Source: Dactylonectria macrodidyma (lineage: Eukaryota > Ascomycota > Sordariomycetes > Hypocreales > Nectriaceae). From it: a DNA stretch of 64,000 nucleotides. Location: contig JAGMUV010000053.1 in NCBI GenBank assembly GCA_020744425.1, positions 62,001 to 126,000 of the forward strand. Direction: 5' to 3'. The position numbers and the translations under genes were made by a program. This document shows, one piece after another, positions 31,916 through 44,006 of this stretch. Position 1 is the stretch's first letter, and every line of letters begins with the position of its first letter. Below the pieces are notes generated by a model. It did no database searches and had not been told where the DNA came from. It was given only the letters and a program-made list of their open reading frames with translations.

Positions 31916-33660
31916 ATGGCCGGAACGACGAAGCCCTTCAAAGTCATCATCGTAGGCTCAGGCTTAGCAGGCTCTCTGCTTGCTAACGGGCTGATCAATA
32001 ACGATGTCGAAGTCGCAGTGTACGAGCGCCTCGACAAGGATGTCAAGAGAGAAGGATACCAAATTCGACTGGGCGCGCCAGCCCTGATTGGTATGCGAGC
32101 CAACTTGGAAAAGGACCACCTCTCACGAATTGTTGAGAAGTTTGGTCGCGCCGGCGGAGCAAAATCCTCAGCTCCGAGCGTATACGACGAGAAATTCAAT
32201 CGGCTCATCGACTTCAGGCGGTTCGCGGCGTACAGCAAATCCGCGCCCATCAACCGAGTCATCCTGCGCGACGCACTCGCAAAACCTGTCGACAAGGCGG
32301 GCAAGCTGCACTACGGCCGGTCGTTTTCACGCTATGAGATTCTCAAGCCAGGAACGCAAGATGAACAGGTGCGGGTGTACTTCAGCGATGAGACGTACGA
32401 CGATTGCGACGTTCTTGTTGGAGCGGACGGAAGTCATTCCAAGGTTCGTTTGCCCCTTCACCTTAGCGCACCGTAAATGCAAAGGTAGACAGAGTGACAG
32501 ACAGATGCTGACAACATCGCCGGGAACAGATCAACAAGCAAATCGGCTTGAACAACATTGCAGACGTTCCGAGATATATTAGCCTGATAGCGAAAAGCGA
32601 TTTGCCAGCCTCGACATTTGCCAAAATGAGCCCAGGTTTGCGGCAAGGACCGGTTGCGGCCTTTGCCGATCGAAAGCCTCTCTATTTTGCAGGTACGTCG
32701 GCCACGTCCCTCGAGTCATATCAAACATACAAAGGAAGACGGAGCTAAACTCTAGATGACAGTGTACCTGCCCGACAAAATCGATGCTAGTGGTCATGCG
32801 GACAACCCGAACACAACATTGACGAATGGAACAAACTTCGACGAAGGCGTCTCATCGTGCATGTTTGCAGTCCATTTCCTGGAAAACACTGTACCTCCGA
32901 ATCTGGCGCGGCTCTCGCGCGAGGAGAAGTGGGTTGTGGCGTCTTCAGCTCTACGAGGCTGGTCAGATGAATAGTGAGTTTTCCTCTCCTCCTAGTGACG
33001 TTACGGCAACGTTACGTACTCTGCTAACCGCCCTGCAGCCATGAAATGATTGATCTAGTGAGGTCTACCGACCCGTACATCCTCAAAGGCCGAGCTAGCG
33101 TACGACCTGCAAGAAACTGGAGGAGAAAGGTTGCCAGCTCCACAGAACCTGAACGAGGACATCCGCGTGTGTGGATGCTGGGAGACGCAATGCATGCAAT
33201 GCTGCCAAACAGGTAATTATCTTAGCCCGGCCCAGCCCATTCACCTCAGAGAACCAATCTGACACGATGACAGGGGCATGGGAGGAAACCAAGCAATGCA
33301 AGACACGGCGACGATACTCCCGCTGTTGACGAAGCTTGCGTCACAACCCTACAAACCATCGACGCAGGATATAGAAAGAGCGGGCCAGGAATACGAAGAC
33401 GAAATGATTCCTCGAGCATTCACTTGGGTGGCCAAGAGTGGCGGTTCCAATTTCATGGTACGTTGAACGCACAGAAACGCATATTACTCGACCCAAGGCT
33501 GACTCGTTTTTCATAGCCCATCGATTCGAGCACCTTCACAGGCCGTTTGCTATTTCAGCTTGCTGGTATTTTACTGCACGTGATCGCGATTTGGTCGACA
33601 ACAAAGGGTTGGTTATTTGGAAACAAGGATATAGACGACGCCCCCGAGCTCCAGAGCTGA
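31916..33660 (+). CDS. FAD-dependent monooxygenase, salicylate-hydroxylase-like, membrane-anchored
   Basis: Six exons. Exon 1 (31916-32443) starts MAGTTKPFKVIIVGSGLAGS with the dinucleotide fold (GxGxxG), followed by VAVYERL, and ends CDVLVGADGSHSK, the DG motif. Later exons give INKQIGLNNI, the PLYFA segment, DEGVSSCMFAVHF and RVWMLGDAMHAMLPNRGMGGNQAM, the GD motif that binds the FAD ribityl chain; an intron splits it after PNR. The final exon has a hydrophobic stretch RLLFQLAGILLHVIAIW, a probable membrane anchor, and ends ELQS. Such enzymes hydroxylate or epoxidise aromatic or terpenoid compounds with NAD(P)H and O2; a C-terminal helix is commoner in the epoxidase-like branch. The substrate is unknown. 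All joins keep frame, so the gene seems functional. Confidence 0.88.
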
Positions 33661-33821
33661 AAGGCGTACAGTGTTGGAAGAGAAGTGTGGGAATTCAATT
33701 TTCCGTCAATATTGTACATAAAGGCTTTGCAGGCATCTCTCGGGGTTCCAGGTAGCGCTATTGGGAGAGTTAGATGATTCTGATCCTGCTAGAAAAGTAA
33801 TTCGTAGGTCTTTAGCCCAAT

Positions 33822-36679
33822 CTACTCTGGTGTGAATGTTGGTATCGAGCCGTGCAAATGCTGCACAGCGGTATATGCGATACCCCTCGAGAGCCCTATC
33901 CACGACTGCTGACAAAGAAGGATCCGATGGAACTCCTTGAGCACCCGAATACTGGCGCCTTTGTGGGACAGACTTCCCATTCCTGTAATGTAAAATGAGC
34001 TGGGAGTTCCTGACTGGATCCAAGGCTCAACATGTGAGCGGTCGAACATCCGATCCAGCCGTAACGAACCTCCCGAGCCTGTATCCTGTTGGCGCGTATC
34101 ACTGGAGCCAAATTCTAGCAGGTACTGTCGCAAAAACAAAGCTGCAGTGAGTAAAACGAGGGGGTCAAAGAAGGCAATCATCGTCTCTTGGCGGAGCAAG
34201 GCAAATATCATGGAGCAATGCCACAAGCACTCTCGAGCCGCCTTAGGCTTTTCGTGAACCCACGCGGCGAATTCTCTATTGGCGATATCCATGCCCGAGG
34301 CGGTCACTTGCCAGCCAGACAATGCGTACAAGGTCCTCAGAGGGCATTGTCGGAGAATGGATAATAAGTGATAAAACTTGCGAACGGTGGTTTGACTGGA
34401 CAACCCGGATGCTGAAGGCCTGTTCTCAGACGGAAAGCACTCGAATCCATGGTTTGCCGCTAGACCTAGCTCTTCTAATATTGGTAATTGCCTCTCCATA
34501 CGAGGATTCAGAGTGTCAGGCCGATCCTCAGGTGTGGTAGTACCGTTTGCTCGAGACATCAGATGTCGAAATAACCAGGATTCGGCAAACTTTTTCATGT
34601 ATCGCTCTTCCACGTACACGCCCATCAAAATCACTAGCTGAGAAAAGGTATTCAGCTTCTGTACGGCAGCGTTGAAGGTGAACTGCTGGGACAACAGAGT
34701 GGCTAGGCTAACACCGTGAGCTTTATCTACAAGAAAGGAAATCAAGTTAGTAAAGGCCAACGATTCACTGTGTAGATCTTGTTACCTCTCTTCCCGGAAT
34801 AACATTTCCACCACCCCTGGGCGTTTGATGCTCGCCACATATTGTCATCACTGGGCAAGGATTCTTCGAGAGCACCCGGGCTGAGGCTTGGGCGGAGATC
34901 CAGAAAGATGTAATTGAGACATTCGACAACTGAGTATGGTCAGCTTTCAACCTTGCGTGTAGATGTGGAATAGCTCGAGCACATACGCCAGATTGTGTAG
35001 ATGAGCCTTCGTCGACTCTCCACTTCAATCCACGAATGCCATTTCCGAGTCCGGGCATCGAAACCCTCGGGGACCTCCGCAGCGAGCGTGTCTCTTGGGA
35101 CGAGCAATGCCCTTTGCAAGGTGGCCAGAACTCCTTTGCTGTACTGCACACTTGCAATACCGCTTTGTGTACCATCAAATGACATGCAAACATGGTGTAA
35201 TACAGCAGCCTCAATGAAGGACCTCTCGGCTGTTTTTGGATTTCCAGGCATCTGTAGATCGTTATCAAGGATTGTTCTGGATGCGCAGGAAACTGATACT
35301 TACATTAATGAGGACTGCGCGATGCAGGACATCATGTAGACCGGACTTGTACCGTTCGTGGTGGCTGACGGCGGAATATTGACACCCAATTGCTGCCATT
35401 GCTAGGTACAAAATCCAAGCCGTATTGCCTTCCTTGAGAGTCGTACGATGGACGAAAGGCAAGCACGGGTCAAAATATTCGTAATACAACTGCACAAATC
35501 CATAAAAAATTGAAGCTTCCACAAAAGTCGATTTGCCTGTGGCAGCGTCGAAACCGAGCTGGGACTCATAAAATTGTGAGATTCTCGCATGAAGGACGTC
35601 GAAATCTTCTTGAACGTGACCGTAATCTTCGCTCATTGACGTGTGATAGTCATCTGGTTCGAGATGCGGGAACGGTAAGCAGGAAGAAGTGACATCGAAG
35701 CAGCTCCTAGCCGTTGCTTTTGGAAGGCCCGAAGTTTCCACACGCTGGGGCAGTTCTTGGGGATCAGGAGGGACGGGGGTTGCGCTTGCCATCTGACTAA
35801 GTAGCTGATCCGATGTCATGGTGAAGCCAAAATCCATACTCGAATCTAGGAAGTCTGGATTGAAGTCGTTCAGTGTCCACAGCGACGAGTATCCGATTGA
35901 GGACATTGGTTCCGTGAAAATATCCTCGCTGGCAGAGACGCTGGGTGTGGCAAAGTCCAAAAGGCTCGTTATCGCTTCAGATGATGGTTGGTGAGCGCGG
36001 GAGCCCTCAGATGGCAGCCTGGGGTCGACTTGGGATGGCGGCTGGTCAACGAAACCTGTTAGAGGAGCGAATGCAAGACCTCTCGGAGTATGCCTGGAGA
36101 CTGAGGTATCCTCGGTTCCCTGCAAGTCCTGAGTCGTGACATGTTGGGCGATTGTGGCGGCAGATGAGGGATAAGCCGGCTTGTTATGGACGCTCCGAGA
36201 CAGATCGAGTGACACTGATTCAGAAGCCTGACTCTGGTGGCATATGGTCGTGACTCGATGTTCCTCGTCCTCCATAGCCGCAACAGATTCTGCATGTGTG
36301 GGTTTCGTAACACGCCTGTGTGCGCATATTAATCCTTTTTGTCGACAGCGGCCACACGGACTTTGTCCATCACAGCGCTGCTTGGATCTTGCGCAACTCT
36401 GACAAGCGGCGGGAAAATATCGAGCCGTCTCATGAGCTTTTACGGCTTCTTCGCCATGTGTGACCAAATGACGCCTCAAAGTATCCCTAGAGGCTCAAAG
36501 CATTAAGAAGAGCGATGGCGATAGGTGGTGATAGGTGATTGGTATTCTTCGTACCTTCTCGGAAACGACTTGTTGCACACATTGCAGGTAAAAGGTCGAA
36601 GACCCGAATGTCGATGCAAATGACGATCCAGGTGCTCGCGGCGCTGAAAAGTGATTTTGCAGAGAGGACAGGAGGGCAT
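33822..36679 (-). CDS. dual C2H2 and Zn2Cys6 transcription factor
   Basis: Starts at ATG 36679 (MPSCPLCKITFQRREHLDRH). Two tandem C2H2 fingers are visible: CPLCKITFQRREHLDRHLHRH and CNVCNKSFPRR/DTLRRHLVTH, the second split by a GTACGA...CTCTAG intron. The binuclear cluster CQSCARSKQRCDGQSPCGRC...C follows within 30 residues. A long Ser/Thr/Pro-rich linker leads to a fungal transcription-factor domain (YYEYFDPCLPFVHRTTL, LYLAMAAIGCQYSAV, EVESRRRLIYTIW), with the final exon ending at 33822. Several introns are needed between 34760 and 35300 and their exact ends are uncertain. C2H2 fingers joined to Zn2Cys6 in one regulator are known in filamentous fungi. It is convergent with the FAD monooxygenase (162 bp between stops) and is the likely regulator of the 27.7-33.7 kb group. 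Confidence 0.85.
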
Positions 36680-38297
36680 CTGGTTAAATATTCGTCAATG
36701 AGGACGATTCAGTGATGCAGTGGTTTGGATCAGGACGAATAGGAAAGCAATCCTTGCATATGCCAGGTAGTTACCGTGACCGACAGCTGGTAGAAGCTGA
36801 ACACGAGGCCGGGCAGGAACTACTAGCATCCGGTACAGTACTTGAATGCGGGGCTTACTCTGCCGTCCAAGTGCCGGAGATGCCGCTTACTTATCAAATC
36901 AGCAGGCCTTGACCCTGGCTGGTGCTAGGTACGGCTGGGGCCATTATGGGGCCTACGTCACAATACGAAGTATGCAGGGGAAGGTTTTGTTAGTTTTCTC
37001 CACGGCTTGCGGTAACTGCAGGGGCCCTGTGAGGTCTCTCAGAAAACAACAAAGCTGGAATATCTCCTTCAGTTGCGATCGGGCTACGTCATGAGACCCC
37101 TGCGATTACTAAAAGCCTCGTGGGGCTAACTAACAAACCTTTTCCCTGTATCCTTCGTATGCATTGGACATGAGGTTTGCTCATGCTATGTTCGCCAATA
37201 GTCTTCTGCAGTGCTAGAGTTTTAAGTCTCTATTAATTAAGCTTTTCCCTTCACTTTATGAAGTCTTTACTAGTGTCGCACTGGATGTGCTAGAATGATG
37301 AAAAGCGGAGTACATTTTTATGACAAGCTGCAGTTTTGTATTTTGTGGTTGTTTTCTCAGGCCTGGAGCGCTCCGGCCCGCAGATTGTATGAAGCACAGA
37401 GCTGAAATGCTAAAACAGTTGTTTCCTGAGGGTCTCTGAGTTCATGCCTAGCCTGCGACAACTAGTATGACCATCTTACAGCAGATGGACAGCACCTATG
37501 GCGGTGAGGTTCATCGCTTCATAGCATGCAGTCTTTAAGTCTCCTTCTTTAGCCCAAAGCTCTCAATTGTCTTAGTCTTCTTATTCTCGCGCTCGTTCTT
37601 TTCTCGAGGATGTATTTCACTAAAAATGGATTCTACTTATCTCTATTGTTCTATGTGAGGTTTTCGAGGCATTCCTCAACTCTTTCCTTAGCGGGTTGAT
37701 CGTCTGTAAATTGTTTATTATTAATAACCCAACCCAAGTATTGAATGATGGCTTTCTTATTGCTTTTCTAAGCTAGGTTATTCCTTCGGATGGGGAGTGA
37801 ACTAATAGTTCTCTGGGTATAGGCGAGCGTAATTGCCGCAGATAAGTGCCGCAATCTTGCTCCTCCGCGACCCTAGCAATGACCCACTAACTTACCGCAG
37901 TAGTAGCATTGCTATTCCCTATGTTTGCAATGCGCCAGCCCCTGGCCAATCTCCGTAATTCCTTTTAAAGTACGCCCTGGCTTTTCTGGGGTGAGCTAAC
38001 CCAGACTCTGGCTAGTAACTACAGTACCGCATTGTCCCCGTCAAGATTCCCCATATTCTGTTTGGCATGTCATCCTGCTGCATACCCCTGCCCCGCGGAC
38101 AACCCGCAAGCTCCGGATGACGCGCGAGCTCCAGATGATTCGCAAGCCCCCTAGAAGCGGGGTAGTCAGTTAAGGGCTGCAACTAGACAACTAGCTAACT
38201 TAGGTGAGGTCATCTTACGCCGTAAAGGGCCTGGCTTCTTGGGGCCACAACTGCCGCACAGGCTGTGGGCTTCCTTTAACATAAGCCAAACCCTTAA
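36680..38297. other. gene-free decayed stretch
   Basis: About 1.6 kb without a supported gene. On the minus strand near 37880-37920 a short stretch reads CYYCGK with a following His/Cys, a possible remnant of a retroviral-type zinc knuckle, but stops on both sides prevent any assignment. Confidence 0.4.
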
Positions 38298-38870
38298 CTA
38301 GCTAATTCCAAATGGGTCAACTGTAGGATCTTCATGCCTCTGATATTCCATCCAGACCGCAATGTCATGTGCAATTTCTTCCCCATAGATGCTCTTTACA
38401 AAACCAAACATAAGATCGATCCCTGAGCACACTCCAGATGAGCTCCAAATGTTACCATCTACGACCCAACGAGCGCTTGGAATCCAGTTGACCTGAGGAC
38501 GCCACGCCGGAATGACCTTCCAAGCCCCCTTGAAAGTTGTTGCGTTCTTCCCATCGAGCAGTCCGCTGAGGGAGGTAATCCCCGAGCCAGTGCACACCGT
38601 CACGAGGTATTTCAGACCAGGGTATTGCTTGAGGATGAATTTGACGATCGGGTTGATGACCGTAGGGTTTGGTTGCCCAGGGTTTGTCGGGTCAGGGTCA
38701 AAGCAGCCCATGCCACCAGGGATTATGAGGACATCAAGCTGCGGCGCTGTTTCGAAGGTGTGCGTCGGTGTGATCATCTGTGATGTGGTGAAAGGCGGCA
38801 TGCCCATCTTATCCGGCCACGTCTTTGGTAGAGTGGACGTTGCCGTAAAACCTAAAGGTATCGATATCAT
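38298..38870 (-). CDS. DJ-1/PfpI-family protein, N-terminus missing or decayed
   Basis: A 190-aa frame with the core of the DJ-1/PfpI superfamily: LDVLIIPGGMG, then YLVTVCTGSGITSLSGLLDGK with the nucleophile-elbow Cys in VCTGS, then SSSGVCSGIDLMFGFV and a C-terminal amphipathic helix ending DPFGIS. This is the branch related to isonitrile hydratase-like proteins, usually about 230 aa. The first strand-helix unit (a hydrophobic strand followed by LD..GP) is not visible in the frame upstream. Either a short first exon lies beyond 38870 or the 5' end is lost. The His often following the elbow (ATxHW) is replaced (TTFKGAW), so activity is doubtful. Confidence 0.72.
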   Translation of the reverse strand: MISIPLGFTATSTLPKTWPDKMGMPPFTTSQMITPTHTFETAPQLDVLIIPGGMGCFDPDPTNPGQPNPTVINPIVKFILKQYPGLKYLVTVCTGSGITSLSGLLDGKNATTFKGAWKVIPAWRPQVNWIPSARWVVDGNIWSSSGVCSGIDLMFGFVKSIYGEEIAHDIAVWMEYQRHEDPTVDPFGIS

Positions 38871-39916
38871 TCGTCATCGCATATGCTTTCAGTTGCGTCA
38901 TCACGTAGCCAGGTCCTTCTCCGCGCGTGGATGGCTGAATAGGATGATGTTAAGTTGACCATGGTAAGTAGATGTTAGCGCGTAAGCCCTGTTGCCATAG
39001 GGGGGCTCTGAAGCCCCGAGAGTCTGGACACTGCGGTACCCACGGGCGCCACAGATCTTGTCGTATAAGGCTTGTGGAATTGCTACCGATAGCGACCCGT
39101 CGGGTCCTTTGATCTCGACAATGTTATTCGGAATTTACTCTGTGACAAGTCCTTTAATCCTGAAGCAACATGGAGTTAGCCACTCGGAAATTGGGTAAGT
39201 ATGAAATGAATGAATTGATGTTGGCTGGACATTCTTGTCTGACAGGCCACTGGGGTCTGTGTGTTCACTGGTAAAACTTCCCCCGGCCAGAGAATGCTAG
39301 CCCATGTGGGTGAGGTGCTGTTAGCGCGCTTCTGGTTGCGTGCTTCACACCCACGCGGCAAGTATCTGTGTCCTCAAGCAAATCAACCGGGAAGAATTTG
39401 AGTTGAATTGACCTTGAGGAGATTAAGGCCCGGAGGCCCAGTTGGCGTGATGTGTTGCTTGATGATGTGGTTCGGATTGAGAGCATTTGGACTAGAGCCA
39501 GGCTTGCTTTGATCTCACCAACACCTCCTCATACCATTCCAAATTAAAAGCAGGGGGGGATCATTTCTCACCACACCCTCCACCGTCGATAAACGACGTT
39601 GGCCATTCTTGCGGAGGAACAATTGGTCACCCCATCGCGTTCGCGATCGTGCAATTTACCGACACACTGGAACTGAGGACGGTGGCGCATCGACTAGCTG
39701 AGGGATTTGGGAGCACAGTGGAGCATCATCACAAGGGCTCGGCATGGCCGGACGTTATTGCGCTCGGCGGGGCCCCTTGAGCAGGTTTCTGTTCATCAGG
39801 TCGGCGTTATCATTCATAGAGCCGTTCCACAACTCATGTCCAAAGTGGGGTTGTGATAGGGAGCCACGTTATGATTGGTCTATGCGGCCCCACAATAGGA
39901 TACCCGCTCTTCCGTA
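38871..39916. other. unassigned stretch 5' of the DJ-1-like gene
   Basis: No recognisable gene. Minus-strand frames at 39176-39486 look protein-like in composition but match no family I know. Confidence 0.35.
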
Positions 39917-42000
39917 TCCCTTTGCAACAGCTAAGGCGTACTGGCCGTACCGACCCACTTCTTGGATTTTTTTGGCCACTAGACGGCCCGGAATGAACGG
40001 TACTTTGATTTGCACCTAAATTTGGTCATGATAGAAGTCCCAGCAAGCCTGCCAGGTACAAATCGCTACATCACACTGAAGGCAGCCCGAAGTGGTCGTC
40101 CTAGGCCGCCCTTGATTGAGCTGACTTGGCGATGCAGACCCTAGAGGCACCCGACCCTGCCGAAGCTTGTTGAATCTCACCCTCTTACAGCCGAGGCAGC
40201 GGCTGCGTTTCCCGCGAGAGACTCTTTTATGCTGTGTGACAGGCGTAAAAGTGTCGCCAGAGCGATATCTCTGCCTTGAAGCTGCGGTAGCTGCGTAAGT
40301 GCGAATGAGGTCATCACAGATACGTTGCCTCCACGCAGTCTGTGACTCAAATCGCGGCCAACTAGGGTCTCCGTATAGCTGAAGAAGGTAGCTGTTCACA
40401 AGTGCAGTCTCGAAGAGAAAGCACCATGCGAGAGCCCGCCAAGCGCCCTTATAAATACGATGGTCTATTCCCAAGCTTGCTTTGAGTTGATCGCCAATAT
40501 CGACGGCGCCCATGTGATCGTTGTACTCGATAGCAATAGACGGCTGCCAAACCTTTAGCACAGGGTTGTCACCAAAAAATTGCTTGATTTGGCGTGCCCG
40601 GGCTTGTGTTGATGTCGGCCGGCGGCGGATGCGTTGTTCGATCTCATGCCCTGTATATACTGTTGATAGTAAGAGCACAAGGGCGTTATCCTTCCACGCG
40701 ATTTGATTGACCTGCAGCCACGGGGGACACATTAGTAGGGGAAATACTAAGAGATGTGTCTCAGGGGTCCCTGACCTGATTATCCCTTGTGGGAATAGCC
40801 TCGAGCTGGTTCCACAGCCAAGGCAGCTTCCCTTTCTGATCCTGGGCCTTGAGCACTATTAGGGGCTTGTATAACCCACAGTTAGTGCGGCAGGTGCCTG
40901 TAGCCCCAATGCCTCGCTTTCTGAGGACCCGGAAGAGCTTAGGTGAGCAAAAGAGGTTGTCAAGGAAGACGTGGTAGATGGAATCTGGCAGCAAGTTAAC
41001 TAGGGCAACAACCACACTCTGTGTCGGGTTGAGGGCTTCCTTGGCTGACCCTGATCTCCGTGATGGTCTCTTGCCCACAGGGCCGAAGGTGTTAGAAGGC
41101 GTGTGCCAAAGCCAGCGCAGGAAATAGCCTCGTTGTGCCACAACCCAAACCTTGAAGCCTGTAGGAGTCGGCTTGGTCTTGATGGTGACTGTCTCTTGTG
41201 CCCTTCCTGTGAAGCCGACGATGCACTCATCTACAGCGATATGTGTGCCTGGCTTGAAGAGCTTCGTAGACACCTCTTGTATCCACTCAGACCACTCGTT
41301 GACCTTCTTGAAGTTCTTCGCGATGCCGTCATTTGCCTCCAAAGGCACAGCCTTATTATACGGTCGAAGGCAGCGGTAGAGGTGTTGAAACCGCTCGAAG
41401 GTCATGTATTTGACAATAGGATGCTTAGGCTGCTGTGAGTCCTCGGCTGCAGTCACCCAATGGTCTCTGACAGCAATTTCTGCGTGAAGACCTAGGTAAA
41501 TGATGATAGCAAGCCAGACGTATACTTCAGCGAGCGACGTAGATCTTAGTGCTTGTCCGGACGCCGAAATCGATGTAATTTCCGGATTTGAGTAGCTGAC
41601 CCATTTTTCGACTAGTATTTCAGGTATAAAAAGCTGGAAAAGTGACAACGGCGTTGAAGGAAGGGTTGCAATGACAGGGCTACGTTGAGGGATGTGAAAA
41701 GGTCGGAAGTTGTGACCTCTTTGTGATGTTGGAGGCACATCCGGCCGGCAGGTGTTATCAGCTGGTTGCTCCCTTTGGCACTGGTCTAGGCAGATGTAAA
41801 GTTCCTCATCAAAGGTGTTTGCAGCCACGCTGTGTTGTGTTGCTGCCATTTGAGCATCGAATTAATCATATGCATAGTAAATTTGGTGGTATTGATTTTA
41901 ATAATGCTGAAGGTTACGGGTATGTCTCCAGCTGTGAGCGCTAAAAGCGGGGTAAAAAGTGGGTCGGTACGGCCAGTACGCCTTAGCTGTTGCAAAGGGA
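39917..42000 (-). mobile_element. piggyBac-type DNA transposon, copy 2
   Basis: A 2,084-bp element with perfect 44-bp inverted repeats beginning TCCCTTTGCAACAGC. Its first four bases match those of copy 1 (TCCC) but the rest of the repeat differs. The outside bases are GTA at the left and TTGA at the right, so the target duplication is unclear. It encodes an intact-looking spliced transposase on the minus strand. Confidence 0.9.
40016..41849 (-). CDS. piggyBac-type transposase, apparently intact
   Basis: Exons 41849-40776 and 40711-40016 join across a 64-bp GTCAGG...CTGCAG intron for about 589 aa. The junction IPTRDNQ/VNQIAWKDNALVL is equivalent to that in the copy at 16163-18141. The DDD residues are visible in HIAVDECIVGFTG, YHVFLDNLFCS and YNDHMGAVDIGDQLKAS. 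The C-terminal Cys-rich finger has CLGCKRVR and GCLQCDVAICTWQACWDFYH. Sequence identity to copy 1 is low outside the conserved blocks, so the two are separate families rather than recent duplicates. Confidence 0.91.
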
Positions 42001-42107
42001 TTGAATGGCACAACGCCGTGTCTGAGAACCATAATTCCCTCCCTAGCCAAATTTTTCCCTCAATCCCGACCTAGCATGGCTGGCGATGCCACGCCGCGTC
42101 TGGACAA

Positions 42108-43492
42108 CAGTGGTGTGCAAAAGTTCCGACAATTTCCCGATTTCCCCGCTCTTGCATCTCAAGCCGCGACGCGACCACGGCAACACAGTAACTTCATCAC
42201 GCCATAATTCAACCACAACATGCCGCGGGTGTACGGAAAGACACATCATAGTCCTCACAAAAGGACGAAGATTGTGTACATGTACAAATCTGGCATATCC
42301 CTTGACCACATTGCGGCTGAGGAGGGAGTTACGAAACACGCAATCTTTGGCGTCGTCCGCCGGTACGACCACCAAAAGAGTGCAAAAAGTAATCCGCGTG
42401 CCGGGCGGCCAACAATCATCACTGAGAGGGATAAAAATCATATATTCCGGATTATTGATAAAGACCCTTTTATTACAGTCAAAAGACTGAGTGATGAGGC
42501 CAATCTGCGGTGTCATAGGAGCACTCTATCGCGGTGGTTGAAGAAAAAAGGCATCCAACACCACCTTGCAAGCCGGCGCCCTTTTCTCAGTGAAGCCGCA
42601 GCCGAAAGTCGCCGAAATTTCGCACAGAAATACGTCAATGAAGATGCTAGCTTTTGGTATACTTGGATTTTCCAGATGAGTGCTCAATTGCTCGTGGTGA
42701 CGGCGATAGACGGAAGTGGGCGTTCTCGAAATATGTAAGTCACACACTCCGTCTTTGGATCACTATTCTGACCGCGCCTAGGGCGAGAGACTTGCAAAAA
42801 AGAACGTACAGGCTAAGAAGAAGCTGACGAGGCATTCACAGATGTTCTTTAGTGCCTTCACTATTGACAGGGCCACAGATTTAGTCTGCTTATTCGGGGA
42901 CCCCCAGGCAGACCGTGGCGGCGTTACGGCTCGAATTATCTTAGAATGCCTTCAACAGCACCTCCCGGAAATCATAGAGGAAGGGATGGTATTCCAACAT
43001 GATAACGGACCTACATTTAAGAGTCATCTAGTCCAAAGGTGGCTACGCAAATACGCGAGCCGTGAGGGGGTCATACTTATAGAATTGCCCCCATATTCAC
43101 CAGATCTTAATCCGATTGAAAATCTATGGGCAATACTAAAAGAACGGATCTGTAAGCGATACCCAGAACTCGCAGAGCTTCCGAAGAATATGGCTGCAAA
43201 AGATCGTCTGATTGAGTGTGCGGAAGAGCTTTGGCGTGAGCTTGAAGTTAAAGTGTTCGAAAACCTGATAAATTCGATGCCCAAGCGAATGCAGGTGGTG
43301 ATTGATGCAGATGGGTGGTATACTAAATATTGATGTAAATCATCATGAACGTCAGCTTCTGGGCTTCAAATTCATCTGCCTTTTAATTTATTATGATATT
43401 ATTTGAATGCACAATGTGAAGTCAAAGGTTGTGTGGTTATCGAGGCAAGATGGGTGGATCCGGAAGTTGTCGGAACTTTTGCACACCCACTG
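42108..43492 (+). mobile_element. Tc1/mariner-type DNA transposon
   Basis: About 1,385 bp. The inverted repeats read CAGTGGTGTGCAAAAGTTCC at the left and the near-inverse at the right, ending ...CCCACTG followed by TA. The left flank is AA rather than TA, so one copy of the target duplication has mutated. It contains one transposase gene with an intron and a frameshift. Confidence 0.88.
42220..43333 (+). pseudogene. Tc1-type transposase, one frameshift
   Basis: Exon 1 begins MPRVYGKTHHSPHKRTKIVYM with a helix-turn-helix (SLDHIAAEEGVTKHAIFGVV) and the GRP linker AGRPTIITERDK before the second HTH. At about 42673 the conserved WIFSDE motif containing the first catalytic Asp is interrupted by a 1-bp loss. 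The other frame then continues DECSIARGDGDRRKWAF up to a GTAAGT...CCTAG intron (about 42738-42780). Exon 2 carries the second Asp (VFQHDNGPTFKS) and the DDE third acid in PPYSPDLNPIENLW, ending at 43333. One frameshift is the only lesion seen. Confidence 0.87.
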
Positions 43493-43680
43493 TAACACCT
43501 TAACAGGCCATTTGGCAGGCCATGATCCCCTAATTGGCCCAGTGGGCACCACCTCCTGAACCGACTCAATATTACACTGGATAATCCACGAATCTATATA
43601 GCCTTACGGTCACAGAATGAGATCGGCGGTCCACATTGATTACGACGAAGCAGAGTGTCAGCGAGCCAGAAAGTCTTCAA

Positions 43681-43716
<36 letters not shown>
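43681..43716. repeat. TAG microsatellite, LINE 3' tail
   Basis: Twelve TAG units (CTA on the LINE strand) directly after the conserved 3' terminus, serving as the tail in place of poly(A). Confidence 0.92.
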
Positions 43717-44006
43717 ATTTATTACGCCCGGGAGAACGGATCTCATAGGGCCATGGAACGCGCTATGCTATTTACATTTCTGCCACTTCAATCCTGACCA
43801 CAAAGTAAAGCCCCACTTTCTCTCCCTGAATCGCTTTCGTTTGGCCTCGCTTGACTCTCTCTGACAGGCCTGCTTGAAGGCCAATTTCTCCAAGTGTTCA
43901 GCATCCTATCCTCAGCAGCTGAAGCATGGTCTGTCAAAATGAGGCTGCATTGTGTTAGTATTGTGTCAATGTTTCCTGGTTCCGGTTGTTAGTATGTCCC
44001 ATTCTC

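Noticed and set aside
37880..37920. Retroviral-type zinc knuckle (CYYCGK)
   Set aside because: The second half of the CX2CX4HX4C motif is not in register, and stops surround it.
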